Of a stretch of 64,000 nt of DNA, positions 53,000-64,000 are shown piece by piece. The stretch's first letter is position 1. Every line of letters begins with the position of its first letter. The DNA lies in NCBI RefSeq assembly GCF_035594125.1, contig NC_087155.1, positions 5,476,192 through 5,540,191 of the forward strand, in the 5' to 3' direction. The position numbers and the translations under genes are program-made. Below the pieces are notes generated by a model, which was given only the letters and a program-made list of their open reading frames with translations, searched no databases and was not told where the DNA came from. The stretch comes from Scylla paramamosain (lineage: Eukaryota > Arthropoda > Malacostraca > Decapoda > Portunidae).

Positions 53000-53484
53000 T
53001 TGGTAAACATCGCATATTAGCGTATGCTAGCACACTTCTCAACAAGGCAGAGCAAAATTATGGCATTACGAAGCGTGAAAGTCTCGTTGTGACCTGGGCG
53101 TTACGCCATTTTCATGAACTCATATTAGGCTATAAAATTCATGTCCACACTGATCATTATGCTGTCACAGAGACCTTCAAAGGCAACAACTTCATAGGTC
53201 AATTTGCTCGCTGGCATCTCACGATTCAAGAATTTAATCATACATTTTGATATATTCCCTGCAAGGCAAACTCTGTGGCAGACGCACTATCACGCAATGC
53301 TGCCGCTATCTCCATCACAAAGAATACTGCCATGCCAACCATGGATGAAATAAAGAATCATCAACATTCAGATGTGTTCTGTTCTAGTGTTGCTTATTAC
53401 CTCGAATCTGGTGATGAGACAAATCTTCCTAAGGTGCAAGTGAGTGCTGATATATTTTTTCATGCAAGACGGTTTCTTGTATAA
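53000..53484 (+). pseudogene. Gypsy element 1, RNase H domain
   Basis: Encodes HRILAYASTLLNKAEQNYG, KRESLVVTWALRHFHELILG and HTDHYAVTETF (H-T-D-H motif), then a TGA at about 53248, YIPCKANSVADALSRN (A-D-x-L-S-R end). The upstream RT, protease and gag are missing because LINE A copy 4 ends here. A frameshift in a T run near 53455 separates it from the integrase frame. Confidence 0.85.
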
Positions 53485-54257
53485 GTCTAATGATGTCTCT
53501 ACTGACAATTCTATTCAGCGTATATCTCAGCTCGTGATACCTCAGTCATTAGTGATTACCATACTTCACCACGTTCACAATTCACCCCATGCAGGGCATC
53601 CAGGTCGGGACAGATGCCTCGCACAAGCAAAACGATCATATTTTTGGCCGACTATGAGAAAGGATATCTTTCAGCATTGTGCACTCTGTTCTCAGTGCGT
53701 TTCGCATCGTCCCTCACTCGCTCACGACAATCCCTCACTTCCTTACACCATCGCTTCAGCTCCTTGGGATTCAGTCTCTGTTGATTTGCTCAAACTTCCA
53801 CTTACAGAGAACGGTTATCAGTATCTTCTAGTTTCTGTGGATAGTTTCACTAGTTTCACCATTCTCGTTGCTCTGAGGGACAAAACTGCAACTTCTGTTG
53901 GTCCCGCGATAATTGACAACATAATTTATCCTTATGACTCTCCTCGTGTCATCTTATCTGACAATGCCGCTGAATTCAATAACTCTTCCTTACAGGAAAT
54001 TTGTAAAGAAATTCATATCAAGAAATGTAACATTGTTCCTCACTCCCCCAGTTCAAACAGTAAAGTAGAGCGTTGTAACTAACGTATCCTGGACGTTCTG
54101 CGTTACACAACAGAAGCCAAGCACTCATGGGACGAATGGCTTCCTCAACTAGCCTGCTTTATCAACTCATCAATTCACTCCACTATCAACGAGTCTCCAC
54201 ATTTCGTGCTGTTTGATACCAACAAGCATCTTCCACATGAATTTTTTCACAGCACGC
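53444..54257 (+). pseudogene. Gypsy element 1, integrase (N-terminal and core)
   Basis: The integrase joins retrotransposon DNA to the host chromosome. Visible are the H2C2 zinc domain (HHVHNSPHAGH with HCALCSQC), then the core with SVDLLKL (first Asp), VILSDNAAEFNNS (second Asp) and SNSKVERCN (Glu). The D,D-35-E pattern is complete, but a TAA follows the Glu block at 54080. The same frame then continues with YTTEAKHSWDEWLPQLACFI to FFHS, where the solo LTR is inserted. Confidence 0.88.
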
Positions 54258-54260
54258 CGC
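54257..54260. repeat. Target-site duplication CCGC (left)
   Basis: CCGC at 54257-54260 immediately before the LTR start TGTATCAG; the second copy is at 55096-55099. Confidence 0.85.
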
Positions 54261-54756
54261 TGTATCAGTTTCAACAATCACTTTTATTATATATATATGT
54301 ATATTTCACTATTTCATATATTCATCCAACGTGTACCATGGCCAACCAGTCCTTTCTCCACCTCTCAAGGGAATTTCAAACCCGTTTCCAGTCCTTAGGG
54401 ATAAAGGGATAACACCTGTGTACATATGTTCGTCTTCCCTCCTGGTCATTTCTCCTCCTTTCTTAACCTCAAGGGGGACTTCACACCCCACTTCCAGTCC
54501 TTAGGGATAATACCTGGATTTGTCCCCCTTTCTCTACTTCTCAAGGGAATTTCACACCCACTTCCAGTCTTTAGCTCAGATAAATACAGCCGCAGGTAGT
54601 GAGCTCAGGTAGTTCGAGATCAGTTCGATTTCAGTCCCAGTCAGAGACACAGTCAGTCAGTCACCCAGTCACGAACAGTCAGTCTTGGTCTCTCATTCAG
54701 TTCTGCTCCATCACAGTCGGCCGTGAGAGCCGCTTCTCAATTATAAATCATATCGC

Positions 54757-54807
<51 letters not shown>

Positions 54808-55095
54808 ATCTCATGTTACAACCGTCTCGAATCCAGTTTGTACATACCAGTCATATATTGAATCAAGAACTCTCGTCATTGTGTTTTTTATTCGTACACA
54901 TCAACATAATATCAGTTAACTACCCACGACCCCCAAGCTACCAGAATCACCGTCTCTCTCCGGTTCTCCACGCTACCAACGCTCCAAGCAGCTTCATCGA
55001 CTGGGCAAGTAACAAGCATCATCAATCATCAACTGCAGAACAACAGAGGCGATTAATCAACTCAAAAACACTAGTGGCAAACAATCTTTGATACA
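54261..55095 (+). mobile_element. Solo LTR (copy L2) inside the integrase gene
   Basis: 835 bp, from TGTATCAGTTTCAACAATCA to ACAATCTTTGATACA, so the ends form the TGTATCA/TGATACA inverted repeat also seen in L1. It has a short TATATATATGTATA where the other LTRs have long TA tracts. Three internal repeats carry CTCAAGGG-A-TTCA and CCAGTC-TTAG (about 54365, 54468, 54538). It also has a TATA-like GATAAATACAGC at about 54579 and a GA tract (54761-54803). It is flanked by CCGC on both sides. No internal element sequence is present, so it is a solo LTR from LTR-LTR recombination. Confidence 0.92.
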
Positions 55096-55548
55096 CCGCG
55101 TCCTGTCTACAACATGGATGACTACGTCAAATGTCGTCTCTGCGATTTTCAGTACACTCATAAACTCATTCATGATCGCCTCACTAAATCGCAAGCTGAG
55201 ATGCTGCGGAAATATCATCGTAGAGCGACAGATTTTTCCATTGTAGTCGGTGATATAGTCTTCGCCAGAGTTCACGATCGGAACTCTAATTTTGATCCAT
55301 TGTTCTCTAGGCCACACAGTGTAATCGATTCTCTCCATGGCCACAAAGTAAAAATTTTAGATATCAAAACCTTAGTAGAACAGATCGTCCACGTCGATCA
55401 TTTCAAGCGAGTGAACAAAGGATTTGATGATGAGTGGGCACATCAGGTACCATTTCATTCTGATTCAACAGATTCTCCAAGCGACTCACGCTTAATCACA
55501 CACACACCTTCTTATAGACTGAAACTTCGTTTCCACTCTAAGGTTTAA
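55096..55548 (+). pseudogene. Gypsy element 1, integrase C-terminal domain
   Basis: Continuation of the integrase after the solo LTR: RPVYNMDDYVKCRLCDFQYT, LTKSQAEMLRKYHRR, IVVGDIVFARVHDR, FDPLFSRPHSVIDSLHGHKV and VHVDHFKRVNKG. This is the GPF/Y-type C-terminal fold, in which R-P-H stands where G-P-F/Y is usual. It ends with a stop at 55548. Taking out the solo LTR and one CCGC restores the reading frame across the junction. Confidence 0.85.
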
Positions 55549-55750
55549 TCATCCACTTTCAATATCCTGTATGTATGTGTATATTTCTCTTATTTATATG
55601 TGTTGTATATGTATTATATTATCATGTCTGTATATTATTATTAAGGTTATCGTTCCACACTCTCTCCCTGATGTCATGTACTATCTGTTAATTGCTCATA
55701 TCTTACTGCTTTCTTTATTGTCATGTTCAAATGTGAGGACGCATTTTTCG

Positions 55751-55764
55751 TGGGGGAAGGCAAC
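55751..55764 (+). promoter_or_regulatory. Polypurine tract of gypsy element 1
   Basis: TGGGGGAAGGCAAC directly precedes the LTR start TGTATCAG at 55765, the expected primer site for plus-strand DNA synthesis. Confidence 0.75.
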
Positions 55765-55779
55765 TGTATCAGTCATAAC

Positions 55780-56257
<478 letters not shown>

Positions 56258-56400
56258 TCATCATTTTATATATCCATTTCACATGCGGTGTGTTCATATA
56301 TTCATCCCACGTGTGCCACATGACCACCCAGTCTGTTCTAATTTTATCCTCTCCCCTTCTCTCCCTCTCAAGGGAATTCACACCTTTCCTTTCAGTCCTT

Positions 56401-58616
56401 TTTTTTTTTTTTTTTTTTAGTAGGAAAGACACTGGCCAAGGGCAACAAAAATCCAATAAAAAAAATGCCCACTGAAATGCCAGTCCTGTAAAAGGGCCAA
56501 AGCAGTAGTCAAAAATTGATGAATAAGTGTCTTGAAACCTCCCTCTTGAAGGAATTCAAGTCATAGGGAGGTGGAAATACAAAAGCAGCCAGGGAGTTCC
56601 AGAGTTTATCAGAGAAAGGGATGAATGATTGAAAATACTGGTTAACTCTTGTGTTAGAGAGGTGGACAGAATAGGGGTGAGAGAAAGAAGAAAGTCTTGT
56701 GCAGCGAGGCCGCGGGAGAAGGGGAGGCATGCAGTTAGCGAGATCGGAAGAGCAGTTAGCATGAAAATAGCGGTAGAAGACAGCTAGAGATGCAACATTG
56801 CGGCGGTGAGAGAGAGGCTGAAGACAGTCAGTTAGAGGAGAGGAGTTGATGAGACGGAAAGCTTTTGATTCCACCCTGTCTAGAAGAGCAGTATGAGTGG
56901 AACCCCCCCAGACATGTGAAGTATACTCCATACATGGACGGATAAGGCCCTTGTACAGAGTTAGCAGCTGGGGGCGCGAGAAAAACTGGCGGAGACGTCT
57001 CAGAATACTTAACTTCATAGAAGCTGTTTTAGCTAGAGATGAGAAGTGAAGTTTCCAGTTCAGATTATAAGTAAAGGACAGACCAAGGATGTTCAGTGTA
57101 GAAGAGGGGGACAGTTGAGTGTCATTGAAGAAGAGGGGATAGTTGTCTGGAAGGTTGTGTCGAGTTGATAGATGGAGGAATTGAGTTTTTGAGGCATTGA
57201 ACAATACCAAGTTTGCTCTGCCCCAATCAGAAATTTTAGAAAGATCAGAAGTCAAGCGTTCTGTGGCTTCCCTGCGTGAAATGTTTACCTCCTGAAGGGT
57301 TGGACGTCTATGAAAAGACGTGGAAAAGTACAGTGTGGTATCATCAGCGTAGGAGTGGACAGGATAAGAAGTTTGGTTTAGAAGATCATTAATGAATAAT
57401 AAGAAGAGAGTGGGTGACAGGACAGAACCCTGAGGAACACCACTGTTAATAGATTTAGGAGAAGAACAGTGACCGTCTACCACAGCAGCAATAGAACGGT
57501 CAGAAAGGAAACTTGAGATGAAGTTACAGAGAGAAGGATAGAAGCCATAGTAGGATAGTTTGAAAATCAAAGCTTTGTGCCAGACTCTATAAAAAGCTCT
57601 TGATATGTCCAAGGCAACAGCAAAAGTTTCACCAAAATCTCTAAAAGAGCATGACCAAGACTCAGTAAGGAAAGCCAGAAGATCACCAGTAGAGAAGCCT
57701 TGACGGAACCCGTACTGGCGATGAGATAGAAGGTTGTGAAGTGATAGATGTTTAAGAATCTTCCTATTGAGGATAGATTCAAAAACTTTAGATAGGCAGG
57801 AAATTAAAGCAATAGGACGATAGTTTGAGGGATTAGAACGGTCACCCTTTTTAGGAACAGGTTGAATGTAGGCAAACTTCCAGCAAGAAGGAAAGGTAGA
57901 TGTTGACAAACAGAGCTGAAAGAGTTTGACTAGGCAAGGTTCAAGCACGGAGGCACAGTTTCGGAGAACAATAGGAGGGACCCCATCAGGTCCATAAGCC
58001 TTCCGAGGGCCAGCGAGGGCATGGAAAACATCAGTGCGAAGAATTTTAATAGGTAGCATGAAGTAGTCAGAGGGTGGAGGAGAGGGAGGAACAAGCCCAG
58101 AATCGTCCAAGGCAGAGTTTTTAGCAAAGGTTTGAGCGAAGAGTTCAGCTTTAGAAATAGATGTGATAGCAGTGGTGCCATCTAGTTGAAATAGAGGAGG
58201 GAAAGAAGAAGAAGCAAAGCTATTTGAGATATTTTTGGCTAGATGCCAGAAGTCACGAGGGGAGTTAGATCTTGAAAGATTTTGACACTTTCTGTTAATG
58301 AAAGAGTTTTTGGCTAGTTGGAGAACAGACTTGGCATGGTTCCGAACAGAAATATAAAGTGCAAGAGATTCTGGTGATGGAAGGCTTAAGTACCATTTGT
58401 GGGCAACCTCTCTATCACGTATAGCACGAGAAAAAGCTGTGTTAAACCAAGGTTTGGAAGGTTTAGGACGAGAAAAAGAATGAGGAATGTAATCCTCCAT
58501 GCCAAATACTATCACCTCTGTTATGCGCTCAGCACACAAAGACGGGTCTCTGACATGGAAGCAGTAGTCATTCCAAGGAAAATTAGCAAAATATCTCCTC
58601 AGGTCCCCCCAATTAG
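56401..58616 (-). CDS. LINE family A copy 5, intact RT open frame (716 codons with start)
   Basis: Single open frame 58659-56509. After a pre-RT region ([32 protein letters not shown]) it carries the RT blocks: [51 protein letters not shown] (motif A Asp kept, but F-Y where relatives have F-D), [16 protein letters not shown] and [13 protein letters not shown] (YADD). The post-RT domain follows ([20 protein letters not shown] and on). The 3' UTR ends in an A run (56401-56419 as T). The first 15 or so residues and the ATG come from the inserted MITE, so this is not the native start. Jockey/CR1-like. Confidence 0.85.
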
Positions 58617-59691
58617 AGACGTCGCAGTGAGGCTGGTAGATACCTATCAGCGCCAGCATTTTTAATTGTCTCCGATTTCCTGGGGCAAAGGGGTATCTTA
58701 GCTAAATTTGAAATCGATGTGCAGGAAAAGTACATCATGAATTGCTGCACAAGTGTATCTAAAATTAAAAACATAATCCTTAATATTAATATTCATACTT
58801 ACTGGTGTATGATAAGGCTTTGTTAATTGAATTATAAGATAAAACTAAAAATAGGTAATGATTTTTTTTTAAGTAAGTATGAACAGTAAAAATAAAAGAA
58901 TGTTGATTTCGGCTTGTGCATTTTATCTGGGAATGTTGAAAAAATATCAGATATCACTGACACGTCCTGTATATGAAAGTAATCAGTGAAATAAAAAAAG
59001 AACAGCACCGCTGGCGGACGTACGACGTTCTTATCTTGATCATGATTCTTCAGTTAAAGAAAGGCAGAAAGCGCCGCGCGCCGTTAGGGAGGAGTGTAAA
59101 GTGTAAAGAATAGCCTCTCAGTTCTGCCGATACAAAGGCCTTTACTTTGCTTTACTATATCCAGAATAGGGTATAGCTCGTTCTTTCAGGAATTTTCTTA
59201 ATTCCGCTGTAGTCCATGATTGTGGCGGTGATGTATCCATTGTGCAGGGTAGTCGAGTAAGCGTGGTCCTGTGTTTTGGTTTGCTCGCTGCCCAAGTACC
59301 CGAGGATAGTGATCGTACCGCAAAAATAAAGTCTCTGATACAAAATTATATTTTCTTTACATTAAATGGATTTGCCTGTTGTTTAGTACATGAAAATGCA
59401 AGTATATATTAGTATACTTCTATTGAGGTCAGTAGAAAATTACAGATTGCCTGCCTTGATACACTTATAGGCTCTTTTAAGAATATCATCTGAAATTATG
59501 AATAGAGGCTCAAACAATGTCATGTGCTGTCAGTTATCACGAAATTAATTGACTTAAAATTCAGACGCATTACTGTGCAACGATACACCTTTGTAAGCTT
59601 GTAAAACCTTGCTCCAAAAAGTATTTTTTTTCCGGCGAGAATTAAAAATTCTGGCGCTATCTGGTATCAAAACGCTCACTGCGACGTCTCT
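58617..59691. mobile_element. MITE-like DNA transposon inserted in LINE A copy 5
   Basis: About 1075 bp with terminal inverted repeats: the left end is AGACGTCGCAGTGAG and the right end is CTCACTGCGACGTCT. Farther in, the arms keep imperfect matches (CAGCGCCAG...TTTTTAATT and AATTAAAAATTCTGGCGCT). AATTAG is present at both borders (58611-58616 and 59692-59697) and is consistent with a short target duplication. The empty site can be seen in copy 4 (CCCAACTAGCAG, about 51945). No transposase frame inside, so non-autonomous; superfamily not assigned. Confidence 0.85.
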
Positions 59692-60770
59692 AATTAGCAG
59701 AGGCAAAACGCCAAAGGCACTTTCGCTTAGGGGGATCCTGAGGAGGGATTGGAGCGATAGGACAAGATAAAGATATGAGATTGTGATCGGAGGAGCCCAA
59801 CGGAGAAGAAAGGGTGACAGCATAAGCAGAAGGATTAGAGGTCAGGAAAAGGTCAAGAATGTTGGGCGTATCTCCAAGACGGTCAGGAATACGAGTAGGG
59901 TGTTGCACCAATTGCTCTAGGTCGTGGAGGATAGCAAAGTTGTAGGCTAGTTCACCAGGATGGTCAGTGAAGGGAGAGGAAAGCCAAAGTTGGTGGTGAA
60001 CATTGAAGTCTCCAGGAATGGAGATCTCTGCTAAAGGGAAAAGGGTCAGAATGTGCTCCACTTTGGAAGTTAAGTAGTCAAAGAATTTCTTATAGTCAGA
60101 GGAGTTAGGTGAGAGGTATACAACACAGATAAATTTAGTTTGAGAGTGACTCTGTAATCGTAGCCAGATGGTGGAAAACTCGAAAGATTCAAGAGCGTGG
60201 GCACGAGAGCAGATTAAGTCATTGCGCACATAAACACAGCATCCAGCTTTGGATCGAAAATGAGGATAGAGAAAGTAGGAGGAAACAGAAAAGGGGCTAC
60301 TGTCAGTTGCCTCAGACACCTGAGTTACAGTGAGGAAAAAAAGATGAGGTTTAGAAGAGGAGAGGTGGTGTTCTACAGATTGAAAATTAGATCTTAGACC
60401 GCGAATGTTGCAGAAGTTAATGAAGAAAAAGTTGAGGGGGGTGTCAAGACACTTAGGGTCGTCGACAGAAAGGCAGTCCGACCTGGGGACATTTATGGTC
60501 CCCTCCCCAGATGGGGACTCCGAGGCTGGTGTAGGAGTCGCCATGATGATTTTAAAATTTTTTGAGTGAAGAGTGTGTGTGTTATTAGGTGTTTGTAGTT
60601 TTGTGTGGAGGAAGAGAGTTGTCTTTAGAGGGCAGGCTGTGACTGCCCCCTTGTGTTGTGAGACACAGAGGGAAACGTTCAGTGAGGTCACAGCTGGATT
60701 TAATGATAAGTTCACAGCACCCCCCGAACAGTACATTAGACCTCACTGGGAGTAATTATCGTTTCGGCAG
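59692..60770 (-). pseudogene. LINE family A copy 5, endonuclease part
   Basis: Open frame 60736-59690, 348 codons. It encodes [19 protein letters not shown] (Asn block), then [13 protein letters not shown], where the catalytic Glu of L-T-E-T is Val. Later come [15 protein letters not shown] (D-x-N), [15 protein letters not shown] and GSSDHNLIS (S-D-H). It stops at the MITE border. The MITE and the Glu change both argue that this copy cannot nick target DNA. The 5' end is at about 60770. Confidence 0.85.
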
Positions 60771-61432
60771 GTGTCTACTGCATCCTCCTATGAGTCTACT
60801 GCCTCCTCCTTAGGGAAAACACCTACCTTCGCTCTGAGTCTTCCTCCCTGTTCATTGGCCAAAATAACGACCGCTGTCGTTGGTCAATTCACCCCATTTC
60901 CTTTTATCTCATTTGGTATTCTTCATCCCAGAAGTTGTATCTCTGATCCACTTTCTCTCATATAAATAGAGCTCGCATGCGTAACTAGGATTAGTCCAGT
61001 CCGAGAGAGTCTTCCGAGAGAATCAGTCTTGTCTTGAGAGTCTTCAGTCAATTCACATCAGCCTGCTCAGTTCATCATCAGTTCACGAGTAGTCCAGCTC
61101 ATGTCAGTTCAGAGAAAGCGCACGATCAGTCGTCATGTCTGTAATCAACTGTGTCTCGTATCACGCGTGTACATTCTCTCCATTACTAAATCTAGAAGAA
61201 CTCTTATAAATCGTGTCTTTTACCCGCACACATCAACAATATCAACCATTACCCACAATCTCCACGCTGTCAACAAAATCAAGCTAATACCCAGTCATCC
61301 AGAGCAACCACCACCACACCAAGCATCATCAACTGAGGCAAGCATCATCAACAGACGCGGCAAGTATCACAAAATCTATTTAAGCCAGTGTGGTCAACAT
61401 CAATCAAATAAGGGAGACAGACTATCGATACA

Positions 61433-61600
61433 GTGGTGGCAACGGGTGGCCAAGATACTCTCACTCTCAATCTTACCGAAACATCTTCATCTGATCAGGA
61501 ACAAGGTGGCAGCGTTTCCTATAGTGTGCCGGCTGCCCGTCTTGTTCACATCATTTGCTATCGATGACCTCTGCTTTCATTGTGTGTTAATTTTGTGATA
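61433..61600 (+). pseudogene. LTR-element leader after L3
   Basis: GTGGTGGCAACGGGTGGCCA follows the LTR end directly, then a short open region with no recognised gag motif. It mirrors 14073-13900 on the other strand beside L1, including alternating AAGGTGGCA-type words. It suggests internal sequence on this side of the LTR as well. Confidence 0.5.
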
Positions 61601-61619
61601 GTCACTTCGGCATCTCTTC

Positions 61620-62479
61620 TTGTAATCTGCTGCTATTTTTCGGCTCTATTAGTCTTGTAGTGACTCACCGCATCTTTTTCTCCTTGGTGGTCATGTTTCG
61701 TCTCTCGTTTACCAGGGTGATGATGGCTTCTTGTAATCTTGGTACTGTAGTGTTTTGATACCACATCACATACCTGAGTAAGACATATTGAGACATTGTG
61801 GTCCAGGAATGTTGGCACATCTGTTACATCCCATTCTCGTCGCAGGATGGAGTGGATCTAAACGGATACTTCATGGTTCGCCTCTATTTCACTTGTATAC
61901 ATTCCATTGTGTGGGGGAGGTCATATACGAGTAAACTAAACATGTAATAATAAATGACTGAAACAAATGCGCATCGATTATATGACGAGTTTCTAGTCAC
62001 TATTATGACTGGAACAATACTGTGGTGTTGGATCCTCCTTATGGTATAAAATACGAGTTTATGGCTAACTTACATATATAACAGGTACCCGCTTTCATGT
62101 TTATCATCTTCCCTCGTTTATTCTCTCTATTTTCTTATTTTCTTCTTAATTTCTTTATTACTTAATTTTTGTTTCATGTTCTCCCTTCTTCTTATGTGTT
62201 TAATATCTTCTTGGAGATTCTTGGGTTACAATAACTGTATGTTTCTGTTGGTGAACCTTTTCCCGGCCCTTCCTTCCTTTCCCATTGTAAGAAAGGATTA
62301 AAATTTATGCATGGATTAATCAATACGAGATTCGCTGCTGAAAATAAAGTGAGGCACAAGTCTTGATTAATTCCAGGATTTATGGGATGCTTGAAATATA
62401 CATGCTGTCGTCATTTTCTAATTTTTCGTAAATTTTCTTCCCAAAATACTCACGGATGAGTAAGAACAGATATCTATAT

Positions 62480-62528
<49 letters not shown>

Positions 62529-62810
62529 TTTTTTTTTCTTATTTTTGATTGACCAAGAAAAAAAAAAAAATTCATACAGCAAAGTGAAAGGTACAAAATT
62601 CCCAATGGTCCAAATAAAGAATCATACATTTACAAACATAAATAAAAACACTTTCACCTAAGTATTCTTTAAGGTTAGGCGATGCAAAGTAACCAACATT
62701 AGAACACAGTTACAAGCATTATTACTATAACTAACATAGATACATCACTCAACATAACGTCTAACACGGTTTGACCAATATTAATGCAAGCTAGTTCTAA
62801 GTAAGTATTG
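61620..62810. other. No recognisable gene; (CA)n at 62482-62525
   Basis: AT-rich sequence with one CA tract of about 21 units. I see no coding motifs. Confidence 0.5.
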
Positions 62811-62818
62811 TTTTCTTT

Positions 62819-63316
62819 TTAGGTCCCATAACTATTCAAAACTTCATACACGTACCTACACAAAACATTTACGTCTTCTGTTTCATTAAATAACTCATCT
62901 AAATTTTGTTTGCTTATCATATATTTTTGCCTGATCTATCTCGTCAGTACGCACTCCAGCAATACATGTTGCTCAGTCTGTGTTGCCTGCCTGTTACATG
63001 GACACACGCGCAGGTCCCGCGGGGTGCGACTCCAACTGCCGGTATCGACCTTTAAGTCATGAGACATCAGTCAAATTCTAGTAAACGCCATACGTGTAAA
63101 ATCAGGGATATATATGTCATCTGAATAAATATTATAGACACCAAGACTAGAATTCAATATTGATTTATATGTGTGATACTTTGTTGCATCTTCTGGCTTA
63201 TTGGTAATTAAATTAATTATTCTGTCAAGAGGATTTATATGATTATCATACTGTATGGCACTCTGGATAAACTTATAACCAAGGGTGTTAGCTTCTCTGC
63301 ATAAACTAAATACAAC

Positions 63317-63320
<4 letters not shown>
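62819..63320 (-). pseudogene. LINE family H ORF2 C-terminal remnant
   Basis: On the minus strand: VVFSLCREANTLGYKFIQSA, NPLDRIINLITNKPE, MAFTRI, a stop, LMSHDLKVDTGSWSRTPRDL and VCPCNRQATQTEQHVLLEC, a C-x-C-x8-H-x4-C finger. A second stop follows, then QNLDELFNETEDVNVLC and YEVLNSYGT with the terminal stop at 62819-62821. The reading frame is otherwise kept throughout, so decay is recent. The N-terminal side runs into a GA tract. Confidence 0.7.

Positions 63321-63375
<55 letters not shown>
63319..63375. repeat. (GA)n microsatellite
   Basis: About 28 GA units next to the LINE family H remnant. Confidence 0.97.
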
Positions 63376-63378
<3 letters not shown>

Positions 63379-63399
63379 CTACGTACATCAATAAAATCT

Positions 63400-64000
63400 C
63401 ACTTTACTAGGTAACCTATTTTCCTGTTTCTCCAGAAAAGAACAGAATTCTTGAACACATAAAATAAAATAATGATAATGATCAAACAAACAGCCTTGTC
63501 AGTCAGTGCATTTTAGGAGAGAGGAACAAAGCAAACATACATAACAGCGAGGAAGAAGAAACATTAACGATTGCTAGTAAGTACTCGCTGAATGTTGAGT
63601 GACCAACCACGGGAGAGAGAAGGAAAGGCAATGCTGGGATAAAACACAGGACGAACGAGGGAACTGCTTAGCTTGGAAGGGGGAAGAATCATTAGCGGTG
63701 GAGGTGGTGGGAGCATGGAGGAAAGATGAGTGTAGGGAGGGAAGACAGAAATATAAAAGGAGGGAGGAGGACGAGGAGGAGGAGGTGGTGTTGGTGGTGG
63801 TGGTAGTGGTGGTGGGGGAGGAGGAAGAGGAGGAGGAGAAGCAGGAGATAGCGAGGGGGCTGCCTAGAAAGAGGGAGAGGGAGAAGCTAATATACATTTA
63901 ATCAAAGTTTCCTCCGATGTGCTGAAGTTTTCCTGGCAGGACCCAGAGCCGCGCCCTCCTCCACCTGAGTCACACAGGGAAACAGTAGAAAAAATAATAA
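63400..64000. other. No recognisable gene; GGA/GGT-rich trinucleotide stretch
   Basis: 63755-63850 is made of GGA and GGT units. The frames across it (63599-63901 plus, 63574-63897 minus) are low-complexity translations. Confidence 0.6.

Noticed and set aside
61101..61598. 165-codon plus-strand frame as a gene
   Set aside because: It spans the LTR end and leader; no protein motif, and it crosses a functional border of the retroelement.

Overview
The window is nuclear DNA from an arthropod, most likely a decapod crustacean and probably a crab. Four things point this way. An interstitial (TTAGG)n array carries the arthropod telomere repeat. Dinucleotide microsatellites are very dense. Jockey/CR1-like LINEs occur in many copies. 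A spliced, metazoan-type gene is present. The species-level guess is inference. There is no sign of bacterial gene organisation, and most open frames are microsatellite translations or transposon remnants.

The one host gene I can identify with good support is the 3' half of THOC5 (THO complex subunit 5, mRNA export) on the + strand. Four exons lie at 2945-3132, 12129-12244, 22847-23043 and 27242-27305, with phase-compatible splice sites, a stop codon and an AATAAA signal. Its earlier exons must lie to the left of the window. Its introns hold most of the transposons of the first 27 kb: LINE family A copies (1-2310, 17150-18392 minus, 20246-21626), a zinc-knuckle LINE (family B, 6406-10151), an LTR with leader (13627-14808 minus), a pogo-type MITE (15220-15665), CR1-like LINE 3' ends (15880-17000, 18470-18900 minus), and decayed LINE fragments (family G).

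From 27.4 to 36 kb there are remnants of family G and family C. Family C has an ORF1 with an SGNH/GDSL-type hydrolase fold and carries (GA)n tails. From 36.6 to 39.2 kb lies a dead pogo/jerky-type transposase gene (minus) with a PHD-like C-terminal finger. At 40.4-43.4 kb a splice-site pair suggests the start of an unidentified small membrane-protein gene. From 44.5 to 46.7 kb there is a large inverted duplication containing a LINE 3' end.

From 48.8 to 61.6 kb lies a deep transposon nest. A Ty3/gypsy-type element (RNase H, integrase, PPT, 3' LTR) is interrupted by a solo LTR with a 4-bp target duplication inside the integrase gene. Its 3' LTR is split by a full-length family A LINE, and that LINE is itself split by a MITE-like element with terminal inverted repeats. 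The same 3' LTR holds a near-perfect palindrome enclosing about 17 TTAGG repeats. A further LINE 3' end (family H, minus) lies at 62.8-63.3 kb.

No new cellular system was found. The most interesting structures are the telomere-repeat palindrome, the LTR flanked by internal sequence on both sides, the solo LTR inside integrase, the MITE that supplies the start codon of a LINE ORF, and LINE tails that appear to seed microsatellites.
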